From contig CM075184.1 of NCBI GenBank assembly GCA_037577475.1, forward strand, positions 11,972,594-12,036,593: 64,000 bases of DNA. The letters are read 5' to 3'. The notes under the pieces were generated by a model, which was not told the DNA's origin, searched no databases, and saw nothing but the letters and a program-made list of their open reading frames with translations. Position 1 is the first letter of the stretch. Each line of letters opens with the position of its first letter. The stretch is from Chaunax sp. Z400 (lineage: Eukaryota; Chordata; Actinopteri; Lophiiformes; Chaunacidae). The position numbers and the translations under genes are program-made. Positions 25,382-37,490 of this stretch are shown one piece after another.

Positions 25382-26492
25382 GGTTATATTAACATGTCAG
25401 TCATATTCATAAGCCATTTGGTGAGACCAGGCAGGTTTGACTTTCAGTCACAAAAGTTTTTTTAGTCTTAGGGTTTTTGTGAATATTCTTATTTATTTTC
25501 TGTGTATTGTAGGCCTTATAAATCCACTTTTCTCCATCCTCAAGGTTTTCCCAGGAAAGAATTTGTTCTTTCTAATAAGTGCACAGAGTGGCTGATTCCA
25601 TTCACTGAACTCATTCAAATACCAGAGAGACAGAGAGGGATCAGAGAGCGGGATAAACCCCCCACCACCACCACCACCTTCCACCTCACCATCCAAGAGC
25701 ACATAAATTGCATACACTCAAAGAAAACTCTGAAGAACTCAAAACTGCTAAATATTTCAGTTCATTGGAAAACAAACAAACGAGCATCGCTGTAAACGAG
25801 GGTAATAAACAAGCAGATTCTTCTTTACAAAATCAGTTCCATAGTTCAGTTATCTCCCAAAAAATAAACATATATTTAGAGACCTATTCTCTCACTTGCA
25901 CTGCAGTTTCATCACTGCTACCATGTTTTTAGTGTCAATAAAAAGCTAAGACTCAGCAGTTGTAACCAATTTTCCAAACCGCTCAGCATCCTTGAAAAAT
26001 CCAGTATTTCCACACCTCCACACTCATAGAAGGAGTGGTGGGATGGGGGTGATGTCATGTCTATCTTAATGTCTGTCTGCAACTCCAAACTGAATCTCTA
26101 ACTCTCTCCACGTTCACCTCCGGTGGCCTCTCTGCTTCCACTGTACAGACCATCTTTCAAAAGTTGCGACAAGCCAGCCAGAAGGCTGAGCACTCAGATT
26201 AATGTTTTGACCAACTTCAGCTTGTAGCTCTTATATAGCAAAGTATGTTTATATTTGTCAAATTTCTCAAGGTGTTTATGACTAAGAACATTTCATTTAC
26301 ACACATTTGAAAAAAGGATTTTTGCTCTTCACTTCAGACACATACTGTTAAGCTGGAGCCAACATGCTTGTGCGCATGATGGTTGTTGTGAGACAATTTT
26401 ATCATGCAGCATTTGGAAACTAAAACCAGAGGGAAAGAGGGTTTCTGAATTTTCAATATATTATTTATAATAATATTTTCTTTAAATAAATA

Positions 26493-26493
<1 letters not shown>

Positions 26494-26540
<47 letters not shown>

Positions 26541-26541
26541 T
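26494..26541 (+). repeat. (AAT)n microsatellite
   Basis: Uninterrupted AAT repeat of about 16 units, preceded by a short AAAT run. Confidence 0.97.
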
Positions 26542-26599
26542 AGAAAGTAAGGTAGTAATAAAAAAATGCAGGTATTTTTTTGGGATATCTATAAAAAAG

Positions 26600-26800
26600 T
26601 TGGGGCGTATAGAGTGCAGTGGTTAGAGCGCATGCCCCATGTACTGAGGCTGTAGTCCTCCAGCGGTCGGCGCGGGTTCGATTCCCACCCATGGCCATTT
26701 GCTGCATGTCTTCCCCCCCACTCTCTCTCCCACATTTCCTGTCCCCTCTTCCGGCTGTCCTATCAATAAAGAAAGGTAAAAAATAACTTTAAAAAACAAA
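26600..26800 (+). mobile_element. tRNA-derived SINE
   Basis: The head looks like tRNA with internal pol III promoter boxes: an A-box-like GTGCAGTGGTTAGAGCGCAT (26615) and a B box GGTTCGATTCC at 26675-26685. After it comes a CT-rich body (TTTGCTGCATGTCTTCCCCC, CTCTCTCCCACATTTCCTGT), then CTGTCCTATCAATAAAGAAA and an A-rich tail. From memory this body-to-tail order matches tRNA-type SINEs common in fish. The orientation is opposite to the host tetraspanin gene. Exact ends are approximate. Confidence 0.85.
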
Positions 26801-27115
26801 AAAACAAAGAAAAGTACCCCAAGTTACCTGACTTCATGTATTTCCCTCATCCAATCAGCGGCTGTTCAGAACAGTCAATGCTAAAGCTTTTAAGAAATGG
26901 ATTAAACAACACACTGGTTGAATATCTACAGATGATGGTCTAGTCCCAAACACTATTTCATGCTATACTGTATAAGACTGTCAAATGTCATTACTTTACA
27001 GCGGGTTAGTGATGTCATTTATCATGCCAAAAATAACTTATCGTAATATAAGAATGTGGCATCATCACATCAACACAGCAATAGCATCAAAAAAGCTTCT
27101 TGGAAAATAACTTAC

Positions 27116-27307
27116 TGTCAGCAGCAGAGGACGGCTCTCTTTGACAGCTCCAACACATCCCAGACAACCAATCACCATGATGATGGTGCCCACCACGATG
27201 AGCAGGTTGGCTGCAGACAGGGAGGGAAGGGATGATGACAGGGTGGCAAAGTTTCCCTGGGTCACTGAGAGCCAGACTCCAACACCAAGAATGCCACATC
27301 CTCCCAA
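27116..27307 (-). CDS. tspan4: Tetraspanin-4-like, internal coding exon (TM1 end to TM2 and inner loop)
   Basis: Tetraspanins are four-pass membrane proteins that organise integrins and other partners into plasma-membrane microdomains. Seen: a 192 bp open exon of 64 codons, beginning LGGCGILGVG and ending KESRPLLLT. It holds the end of TM1 (LGGCGILGVGVWL), the small extracellular loop (SVTQGNFATLSSSLPSLSAA), TM2 (about residues 34-55, with the tetraspanin-type GCLGCVG) and the inner loop. On the minus strand a pyrimidine-rich tract ending in CTCTGCAG precedes it and GTAAGT follows it. Both boundaries are phase 0, and length and phase match the corresponding exon of vertebrate TSPAN4/TSPAN9. 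WLGGCG-type TM1, VTQG and FATLSSS favour TSPAN4 over TSPAN9; this assignment is from remembered family sequences, not a search. Odd: the inner loop reads KESRPLLL where the subgroup usually has KENKCLLL, so a juxtamembrane cysteine is missing. The start-codon exon (about 21 codons in the family) was not found upstream. Confidence 0.93.
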
Positions 27308-27639
27308 CTGCAGAGCAAACACAAAGAGGCGCGAAGCTGTCAGTGAGTTATCAACACAGCGAGACTACTCCCAGACAGAAACATAATGTGTGCAACAATA
27401 GCTGTGGCTACAGTTTGTTTATTAAATTACATATCAGTGACAGCTTATAAAGACTGAGGAGGGGAAACTCAATTGGGTTAAAAGATAAAAAGAGGTCACA
27501 CAGCAAAGCAAGCTCCAACCAACCCAGTTTAAAGTAATAGCTCTACTATCGGGGAAATTAATTTGTTTTGTTTTGTGTTTTTTGTAGAGTATTAAGAGTG
27601 TTAGTGAGAAGAGTGACTCACATATCTGCCCAGTGAATA

Positions 27640-27800
27640 TAAGGCTACAGCCAGCAGCTGGTTAGCTTAGCTTAGCTTAGCATTAAGACTGGAAACAAGG
27701 GGTTAGCCTGGCTTTTTGTGACCAACTAGCACCTCTAAAGATTAATTAACATGTCATACCTTGTTAATTTAAGCCGTACAAAAACCAAAGTGAAAAAAAC
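27640..27800 (+). repeat. Dispersed repeat, 'cagctggttagcttagctt' family, copy 2
   Basis: Contains ATATAAGGCTACAGCCAGCA, GTTAGCTTAGCTTAGCTTAG, ATTAAGACTGGAAACAAGGG and GTTAGCCTGGC. It is related to 21225-21420. It lies about 330 bp outside the acceptor of the TM1-TM2 exon. Confidence 0.75.
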
Positions 27801-30800
27801 ATAACACTTTTGATTTATTGCCCGCAAAAAATAAATAATTAAATATTCACTGGTTACCGGGCAAAGTCAGTCACTAGAATTAGATTTCTTTCATTAATAA
27901 GATAAAACGTCTGTATCATTCAGACAAAACATTAAAATAAATAAATTTTCAAACCCAATAAATAATTAATTATTGTCCTTTAATGTGGTTTATATTCACA
28001 CACTTAAAACAAGCAAAGCAGTAGTCAGTCTGCTTTCCTTTCACACCACTAACACACTAAAACCAGAGTTGGATTAGAAGCAGACCAAAACCACCTCAGT
28101 TTGGTTGAACCCAAAGAGGTTAGATATTCAACAACATTAACCCCACAGAGATGTCTGAGTATCTGCATCAATAACAGAATTGCCTATGCATCTACTTGGA
28201 TGTGTTTAAAATTTTGGGCATTAATTAATTAATATTTTGGTAAATTATTTTTGTTCAGTTACTGTTTTCTTACTTTTTAAACATATGACTGCAGACAGTA
28301 ACAGAGATCACTGTGGTTGCATTAGACTGCCTGCCTATCCAACCTTTAGATTACCTTTATATATTATTTAAATATTACAGTGTTTTGCCAGTTGCATTAT
28401 GCTGACTAATATTAATTAATTAAGTCTAATCACAGCCTGGATTATGTTATTTTTTTAGAATGAATGAACATTTATGATGGCATGTAAGGACCAGGACTTG
28501 GAGTACAGAGAAAAGGGTTCGTATGCACATTCCAGTCAGTGGCACAGTTAAGGCAACAAAATATTTGATAATCAAATTGTGCCTTGAGAAAAAGGTCACT
28601 GCGATTTATCTCCATAAAATGAAGATCAGAATCTATTCCTAATTATAACCAAGAGCTGCCAGTGAAACAAAACCATAAAAAGGTAATAATGCTAAGGTCA
28701 CTGTCAGCTGATATCAAATGAACACTGAACATTGATAGGTTCAGTGTCAACATATTTTCATCTTGCTACGTAAGTTATAATAAGCAATATTTGCATGTTC
28801 TGGTCGACATTATGATTCCTTCTAAACACATTTGTTGATGCAAATGAGTTATTTGTGAATGTAACAGAGGGACAGGGTTTGGCACTAAAGCTCTGAGTTT
28901 GTCTCATTTTACTGATAAAAATGCTTTGGTACACATGGTCTGTACGTCTTTGGTCATTTCAAAGAAATAAAGTCTGAATATCCCATTAAATATACTGAAT
29001 TGTGATATTAGACTAATAATCACCTCCAACAACGAGGATAGGTTTTTAATATATGAGGTCAACTACACTCTGGAAATCTGTAGTCTCTGCAGTCCAGTGT
29101 GGATCCTGGTTTCTCTTCTTTGTGTTTTATTTCCTTAAGATGTTTGTCCTCATAGCCACAGATTTATGATGCACATCAGTAAGAAATTTTGAATTTGTCA
29201 ATAGTTAACATCCATGATATCAGATATTTACATACTCTATATGGCCACTTCACAAGATTCCCAAAGGCAATGAGATTTACATCAAACACAATTACTGTTT
29301 CCTCCCAAATATTCTTTCTATTTCCAGCTTTAACACAAGATCTTATTTAATGAGCTCTTGCACTAAGTAGGCCAAGGCAGAAATAAAAAAAGGCACTCAT
29401 GTGGGGCTCCATTCATTGAGGCAAGTTTCCATTCACCATCATGACCAGGAGATTCCAGCTTCTTCAAATTAAAGGTCTTGGTGTGACTGTCCTTCACAAC
29501 GGACCTATATTACACCCCAGGGTATATTCTCTAATGAAGATTGTCCACATTGACTAAGATGAAGGATTAAAAAAAGGAATGCTGGGAATTGATGGTGGAG
29601 AAAATTTTAAGGTCAGATTTTTAAACTCATGGAGAAGAGAATATAAAAACATGGGAGCAGTATATCTAAAAAAATACAAGAAATTATCAGCAGCAGACGC
29701 ATTTTCACTTATTGTGCATGCTATTCATAAAAACATATCACTGTGATACAAATGAGGTTAATTAATAGAACTCCATCTGTAAGTTAAAGGGAATGATGTT
29801 TGTCAAATCAGTCATTGGAGTCTAATACGCAAATTTTATCTAACGCTTTATCCAGACATCCCAAGAATGAAAGTAATTTCAAGGGAGATGGTTTTTTGTT
29901 ATCTCAAAGGCAGCTTCATTCAAAGCTAATTTTGTTATCGCGGGTTATGCAATCAATATTGTAACATTGCTGGAAACAGTTCTATGTTAAGAAATTTTGC
30001 ATAACACTTAGGTTTATTCTCCATTTAGACTTCACCTTCCGACAGTCGTTGGATCGACCTATCAGCTTCCCTAACCTGCAAATCCTTCATGAGATATGGG
30101 AGCTATGTGTGACCTCATACTCTGCTGCATAATTCCCTGGTTCACTGATGAAGTGCCTAGACACACTTCTCACTTTCTTATCATTAATTCTGCAGTCAAT
30201 TTAATTACATCTGACAATGCACAAGAGTGTGATTACAATATCTTAGGTTGAAAATTGAAATGTATACAATCTATAGGTTTATTATATGATATAATACATG
30301 ATTTAACGAGGGTATTCTTTAACATCTCTTGCTCTGATTGTCAGAAATAGGGAAGAATCGCTTCAGCATCTCTTCATGTTTTATGAAACTGTTTCTATTT
30401 CATTTGTACATGAAAATTTAAGATGAATTTATTAGTCAAGTTGAGCCAGTTTTATTTCTATAGCTCAATATCACAAATCACACATTTTCCTAATGAGACC
30501 TTTCCATCTGTACAGCACAACACCCTCAATGATTAGACCATTGATCCTGATAAGGCCCCCCCATTCCAAAAAACAGAGTTGTTTCACTTTCACTCTGTAC
30601 ATATTTCCCCATGTGCTGGATTCTTTCCACTAATATAATCATTCAGTTCATATTTTTGTTGTGTTGGAAATTTTAAACATGGTACCTAATCTGATTTACT
30701 AAATTTGGGGTTTTGACTTTAGGTTAGAGTTATTCTTGCTCAATCTGGCATTAGATCAAAGTGCATTTAAAGATAAAGAAATGCAATTCAGCAAATGACT

Positions 30801-30977
30801 CGTATAATTATTATAGTTCACTGTCATCATGAAAATGTATTTAAAAATACATTTCCCAGAGCCAAAGATAACAGGTTCATATTGCATCCTTTTTCTGACC
30901 AATAGATACTCCATTCACAGTCATGCAATCAGTGGTGAGACGTAGTGAATTACATGCAAATACACTAGTAGTTGTTG
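27801..30977. other. Non-coding, upstream tetraspanin intron, no gene recognised
   Basis: Very AT-rich (TAATTAATTAATTAA-type runs near 28220 and 28410). The missing start-codon exon was searched for on the minus strand and not seen. Confidence 0.5.
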
Positions 30978-31494
30978 AAGGTTGATTCAGAAGCAATTTT
31001 TTTTCTTAGCTTGAAGATGTTTCCCTTCTCATCCGAGAGGCTTCATCAGTTCTAAACTGTTGGTACAGGGTCAGGATATTTATCCTCTGTGAGATGTAAA
31101 CTATTGAGAGTCGTTAAGTGACCTGTTCCCTTTCTTTTTCTTCCTGGTCCTTCCAAGTCCTATTGTGGTTCATTGGGGTTGCTGGGACCAGCCGTCTCTC
31201 TTATGCATATTGAGCCATTTATGTGGGTCGTTAGCATAACGATGGTGAAACTGGCGTGGAAGAGAAGTCAGGACTGCATTGCATGTAGGTGACAGGTGAT
31301 GCTGTAAACCCTCACCCCTGTCCAGAGATGGTCGTTCCAATTTGACATAGATGGCTTCTTTCACTCCTCTCTCAAACCATCTGTGCTCCCTGTCCAGAAC
31401 ATTCTGGACATTTAGAACTGATGAAGCCTCTCGGATGAGAGGTGAAACGTTTTCAAGCTAAGAAAAGAAGTCCAGTTGCTTCTGAATCAACCTT
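30978..31494 (-). mobile_element. Penelope-like retroelement fragment with GIY-YIG endonuclease C-terminus
   Basis: The ends are inverted copies of each other. 30978-31056 (AGGTTGATTCAGAAGCAA to GGCTTCATCAGTTCTAAA) pairs with 31411-31494 (TTTAGAACTGATGAAGCCTC to CTTCTGAATCAACCTT). Between them the minus strand encodes DREHRWFERGVKEAIYVKLE, then RPSLDRGEGLQHHLSP and CNAVLTSLP. That is the C-terminal part of the Penelope-type reverse transcriptase and endonuclease, including the ERG.KEA.Y region. Only about 90 codons remain and there is no reverse transcriptase, so this is a dead fragment. Inverted end copies are a known arrangement for Penelope-like elements. Confidence 0.9.
31170..31410 (-). 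pseudogene. Truncated Penelope-like endonuclease C-terminal coding remnant
   Basis: This open frame runs from about NVLDREHRWFERG (near 31400) through VKEAIYVKLERPSLDRGEG to a tail HKWLNMHKRDGWSQQPQ near 31172. The reverse transcriptase and most of the GIY-YIG domain are absent. It lies inside the element at 30978-31494. Confidence 0.85.
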
Positions 31495-34400
31495 AAAGGA
31501 TTACCGTGACCTGGATGACTGAGAATCTACACAAACACACTAGTTACACTACATTTTGCAGTATTGTGCTGGTAGTTCAACTGCATTCATATTTACATGG
31601 TTATTAGTATTAAGCACTTAAATTACTTTTATCCACAATTTTTTTGCAGTTAACTTTTGAAAATTATTTTAGGCCATTAAAGTATTTAATTTACCATTAT
31701 TTACTATTACCATTTTTTACCACCAACAAAACATGCTTTTACTTGTGAGGCCAAGAGTGAATATATACGCTGCATGCTATTTTAAGAATTAACAACTTGG
31801 CGTAATAACCCCACCTGGACTCGAGTCTCTGCAGGTCATAAGCCAAAGCTGAGGTTCCCTTGGACTTCCCTATGAATAGTGGGGTAAAGAGGTGTGTGTC
31901 ATGTTGAAGACTGCAACGGCAGTTTCATGCACCATCTACCTACCCTGAGGAGTTACTACCCCGTAGTGGAAAATGACCTGCAGAAAAGTATCTGATACCA
32001 AGGTGAGAAGAGTCAAGTAGAACCGGTACCACGTAGTGGAAATGTGGCTTGAGTGGCATTTCTTTTGTTGGAATGTGACTTTTTTGAGTTACGTTCTATT
32101 ATAGTTTCTTATCACACATACATGATGATACAACAGAGTTGTCTGAACGACTTTCTCAAAGTAGCTTTCTCTGGTTTTCTTGGCTGTAGTTCAGCTCCTG
32201 AACTAATTGGCACCTTGCAAAGCTATGCTATTAAAGTAGCGTTGCCAACATTGGATTTAATAATACTGTCAGACTGTTTTAAGTTTTCAATATTATAATG
32301 TAGCACTGATATTTTCCAACTTTTAATCACCACACTTTCCAAAAACGTGGTCTTGTTTGCGTTTTGAAGTCCTTTCATGTCACAGTTTTTACAGTGTGTT
32401 TCACTTTCACTCTGATCTGTTTGTCCTGATTAGCATCCTTCCTGAAAAACAGCAGCTTAAATCTTTACAGTCTTGCAGTTCTGCAGTATTCAGATTGAGG
32501 CAGCCATCTGGACTGCCTCTTATCACAGCAGGTTTGGGTATTTGAAGCGCAGCCGGTGAATAGAACATACAGTAGAGTATATGTACAATACTCTAGGCTT
32601 GTGATGTACAATATATTATACATGGATGTTTTAATTGCTCCATTCACAACACATGTCCTCACTGTAATTATAAGCACTCGAGGTGTTTAAAGTTATAATC
32701 TGAATACTTAAACATAAATGAATGTGAAGCTCTCAGGGTTATGGATCAGGAGAAAAGTGTGTTTTCACGGGAACCACAGAGAGGAATCTGAGCTTGAGTA
32801 CCTTGATGTTTTATTTCTTTTGCGACACTTTACAAATCAAGTATTCGGTTTGTTCAAAAAGAGTGAATTGTGGGCCTTAAATCTGCTGTAATGGTTACAC
32901 CCTGGTGTTGAGATTTGAAGGCTGCTGGTTTTTGATAGATTTTGTACTTAAGATCTGTATTACTTTTGAATTTGATTTATGAGTGTGGGAGAAAAGCCTG
33001 TCGGGAAGATTTATTCCTGTTTTAACAGCAACATTCATAGGGGTCAAAGCTCTAAATCTGACCACCTCTCTTTGGGATAATTACAAATGGTCATGTCCTG
33101 ATCAACATTTTTTACTGTTAATACTGGATATCTGCCAATTTCAAGTCCGATGATACAAACAGTAGCAGCACAATATATGCAATGGTGATTAAATATGTCT
33201 CTGAAACATTGAAATACCAGCTGTAGCCTACTGTATCTATCATAACTTGTTTTTCAGGAGCCACTTAATCCAAATAATGAAGGCCCCATCCAAAACTGGA
33301 ATTGGGTTGAGTGGTGATTTTGTGGGTTCAGCTCTATTTTACACAGACTGATTAGAATTAATATAAAATATTAAACTTCACGGAATTTCAAACTGATGTG
33401 CCCATGAGGCTCAGAATTAAACTTGGAAAGGCCATGACAGCTATTCAGCTTCAATTTAACAGTATCTGTGAGTCTTTATTGGCCCAAGGCTTATCTGTAT
33501 CATTTCTGAGTGTCGACATGTTTCACTTGGTTAATATTTACATAGCACATTTCTATTTATATCTGCACCCAGCCCACATGCTTCTTAAGGTGTCATCAAC
33601 GTTTGAGAACAAGGCAGGTCTGCTAACATATTTCTCTGGCCTGTGGCAGCAGATGGTGGCAGAAATAAGCTGCATGCTAATGTTTTTGTTGTGCATAAAA
33701 ATCTCCTCCATCGATGATGATCACAAGTGGAAAGCAAAGCCTTGTATAATTGCTGCTAGAAACAACAAGTTCTCATTTACAAATTAACAAGACAGTTCAT
33801 GTAAAGACACCACAAATGATAAATGACTGATAAGCCTTTTCTTCCATATTTAATGAGGTCAGGTTATGGCTAAGTTAAATGTTTGATCATCAGTGAGGCC
33901 ATTGAGGAAGCTGAGGTAAAGTCCTGAACCTTGGAAGATTTTGGTCATTCATGGTGAAAAAAATGCACACAAGTATAATTGAATATTTACTGAACAAGTG
34001 AAACATGAAAAATTCATTTTTCCTCACACGTCTCACTTTGTGAACTTTTGATGCATTGGGAAAAGTTATCTAAAAGTCATGTCAGCAAAATCACAACATT
34101 TTCCTACCTGTTAGTGGGATATAGTCAAGCAGATCATTTTGGTTGTATCCCTGCAATTAAAACACAGTGCTGCAAAAATTCAATGGAGACAAATGAATGA
34201 ATGAATGAATTTAAGTTGCAGCTCTCACAGCAATAAAAAAAGGACATTTGGAAAACTCACTGGCACCATGAAAAAAGAAAACAATGTCCCACAGTGGGGC
34301 CTGCAGACAGGCGGACAGGTGTTTTCCACTTTATACCTTCAGAATAAAACATGTCAGTTGAAAAGTCCATAGTGAGGTCTGTTTGCTATTGATTGTGCCT

Positions 34401-36185
34401 CAGAGTGTCAGATCTTTTATATCGATGTCTCAGCTGGAGCAGGAAGATTCATAAGCCCTCAAACGTTCAGTAATGAAGGCATTCGGCAAAATATTCAAGA
34501 ATCTTTACGGAATCTTTATTTGCAGGCTGGGCAAAGGCATTACATTTATGCTAAGAATGTGGAAAGCTGTGAACAACTCTGCTTATTGAATTTCTTAGCC
34601 TTTAACACAACAGAACCACATTCATGAGCTGAAAAGCTTTGGACATTCCTCAAGTGAAATATAAACTTAACTGGCTGGAAAGCAGATTTTCTTAAAAGCA
34701 GGTTGTAGCGCTCTGCTGAGGGCTTTCCTTTCATGAGCTATATGCTAATTACAGTTTTGTCATTCAGCCATTCTTAGACATCTGCTTGATGCAGAAAGTG
34801 GACACAGAATGACCCTGTGCTCTGATTATTATTTAAATCTCCTACATGCCACAGGTTTTAATATAAATTAATGTTCTGTGTTCTTCTACACGTCCAACAG
34901 GTCAGACACAGTCCAGATTCTCAGTGAAATTGTTTGGAGTGAAGCTGCTGATAAATCCCGAGGCATCAGTAATGGTGAGTGAAACGTCCATGTGGATGCG
35001 AAGAAGAAAATAAATTGCTCAGGTGGTGTGAGGATGAAAATGCACAAGTGGGCTTTGCTGCATGATCCCAGCCCAACACACCAGCATCTACTACGACCCG
35101 ATCTTCAGTGTTGATTTGGGCCACTAGTGGCTGCTGAGCTAGTGTTTGTGGCCAACATCAGCGCTCTGTGTTCGGTTCTCGGGACTCTTTAGGCTTTGGG
35201 CTAGCTGAGGGTGCATGGAACACAAACCACGACACAGCTCATTGGTGTTACTGCCTGTCCTTTCATCCCTGTTTGTCTTGTTTTGTCTTTTTGTTTCCCT
35301 CATAGTGGATCAAGCTCTCTTTGATGAGAGATAGGTATTAGTTCCAAATAAAATGTAACAGGCTAGTCTTTCAAAGAGGGCTGGTGTAGGTCACATACAC
35401 ACTCAGATGCACAGAAATACTAATTATCTGCTGCAAGATCAAACTGCACGTATTTTAAAGAAATGGTTTTCACCTAATCTGGGCACAAACCATAAGTATA
35501 CGTGCAGACAGATATTAGATTTTTTTTTAAAGTGGATTCAGATGCTGTCACAGCCGATCCATGCATCACAAGTGAGAACTCTGAGTGTGAACCCACCTAT
35601 ATAGGTGCATCTGATGAGCCCTTTAAACAGCAGGATAATACTGGACTGTTGACTTTAGACCAGGTTTTTGTTGGTCGTCATTTTCTGCTGCCTCAAGTTA
35701 GCGACATGCCAATAATGTGTTGACTAACTAATTTTAAGACCAACACAGACGGATACAAAAGCATTTGCTACTAAAACAATGTGTGGCCTGTGACATTGAC
35801 AGCTACATCAGCTGGCAGCAGGAAGAGCTTTAAGGTTGTTTGATGTTCTGCTTTTAGAACCTGATTATGTTCATTTAAAACAGGATGGAAAGGTTCTTAA
35901 AGGTTAAAGACCAGTTTGGGCCAGCTAGCTGAAATCTTTCAAGCACATTTGCAGTGTCCTTTTGGGGATTTTGTAAAGTAAACCAATACTACTAAATCCA
36001 AGAGTCTAATGCCTTGTGATTAGTTATCAATTTTTCTCTGTTGAAAACAGTTATTGGTGTTGTTAGCATTGGTATCGTTCCACAGTAAATACTATGATGC
36101 CTTTGACCTATTTTAAATTTAATTTGATACAAAGAAAATACATTTAATGATCAAACTAATAAATTTAATTACATTCTGAATTAAA
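31495..36185. other. Non-coding, no gene recognised
   Basis: 4.7 kb of AT-rich DNA. The longest frame, 33398-33787 plus, has no recognisable domain and ordinary AT-rich composition. There is a short (ATGA)n run near 34193-34210. No exon or assignable element seen. Confidence 0.5.
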
Positions 36186-37490
36186 TCACAGGCAAAATGT
36201 TCCAAACAAGTCGGGACAGGCGCAACAAGAAATGGGGAAAGTTGTGAAATGCTCAAAAACACCTGATTGAAACACTCCACAGGTAAACAGGCTAATTAAT
36301 AACAGCTGATAGTATCATGATTGGGTAGAAAGGGGAATCCTAAAAAGCAGTGTGGGTCATATATTGTACACCTAGGCCTTCAGTGCTACCCTCCTGCAAT
36401 TGAACCACCTTAGAATAAGGTCGCGTTGACACTGTGACAGGATGCTGCATCGCACATAGTGCCAAATCAATGTCATTACCCAAAAAAACAAGAACAAATT
36501 CCAACCAGTCACATTTACTCACACGACCACCAAGGAAGCAGAAATAAAGCAAAAAACATAAAAAACACAATCAGGATGCTTCTCCACAGATTCCAGCCAA
36601 GCTGCTTCTAACAGGAAGGATGAAGACTAGTAATCGCTCAGGTCTGTTTCACTACTGTGTCTATGATTGTGAAACAACAGCTAAACGATTGTCACACATA
36701 TCAAGGACAATCATTTTCTTTTCTTTGCTATTTTTCTATAGATAAATAAAACTTAAACAGAGGAGGAAAAAATGTCACTAAATACAAAAATATTAAGCCA
36801 TTTAAGATTCCTTGTGGCACCGCGTGGATAGTAAAGATACATAAAAATTAATCTCACTTAAACAAAAGCTACTCATCGTTTCAAGACAAAGTCCACTGTC
36901 CCTTTTTTATCAAGAGTTCAATGACATAGTTGTAGAGAACATCAACTTCAGTTTCAATAAAAGGTCCTTCTAGATTGCCATAGAGGTCAGTACCGACAGT
37001 GGAGCCTAGTTGTATTTCTTGAATAAGTTTAAATGCATTAAGTCCAAGTTCATTTCTTCTCCTTCAGCCATTGTGTGTTAAAAAAGCAGCAGGGCTACAT
37101 GACAATTGAATCAAAGGATTCTTTACAACATGGGCTCTGGAACACCCTGGAAATAGTTCATCTACAAATGCAAGAAAAGACTCTACCACATAAAGTGCAG
37201 GCCATATATCAACATGAGTTATTACATTACAGTTCATCTGAGTTGGAGTGACACAAAGCAGAAAAGTGGAGAAGTGTGCTGTGGTCTGAAGAGTTCACCT
37301 TCCAAATGGACACGGTGTCCTCAGGGTTAAAAATAAAAAAAAAGGACATTGCAGATTTTTGCTAGCACAAAGTGAAGTTCAAAAGCCACCATCTGTGATG
37401 GTGTGGGGATGTTTTAGTGCCCATGGCATCGGTAACTTGCACATTTGTGGAAGCACCATTAATGCTAAAAGCTAGAGATTTCAGACTAAC
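36186..37490 (+). mobile_element. Degraded Tc1/mariner-like transposon, interrupted
   Basis: The left end has ATGTTCCAAACAAGTCGGGA and ATCATGATTGGGTAGAAAGG, recalled from the terminal region of a common fish Tc1-like family. The transposase resumes from about 37085. It includes KWRSVLWSEEFTFQ (from 37265) and, in another frame, KPPSVMVWGCFSAHGIGNLH (37383-37442), which is the conserved VWGC..A.G region of Tc1 transposases. Frames shift between blocks, the frame stops at 37470, and the catalytic C-terminus (PDLNP region) is missing. About 36365-37080 does not align in memory with the family and may be an insertion. Confidence 0.75.

Larger units (their letters stand above)
12252..27115 (-). 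other. tspan4: Intron of the tetraspanin gene (about 14.9 kb)
   Basis: This interval separates the TM2 and TM3 exons. It starts (minus strand) with GTAAGT at 27115-27110 and ends with a CT-rich tract and CAG just above 12251. It is filled with repeats described separately: the inverted-repeat complex at 13690-17244, dispersed repeats at 12888-13005, 18770-19075 and 21225-21420, a foldback at 19985-20090, a (TATTC)n-flanked island at 25046-25381, an (AAT)n run and a SINE. I recognised no additional coding exon in it. Confidence 0.9.

Noticed and set aside
26600..26690. Possible functional tRNA gene
   Set aside because: The A and B boxes are present, but the cloverleaf stems do not close and the sequence continues into a SINE body and tail.
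27087..27450. Three other frames overlapping the tetraspanin exon
   Set aside because: Out-of-phase shadows. The true frame shows an intact tetraspanin segment with matching splice sites.
33398..33787. 129-codon plus-strand frame, the longest not linked to a repeat
   Set aside because: No domain, signal or codon pattern. Its amino-acid make-up is what AT-rich random sequence gives, and splice sites do not frame it convincingly.
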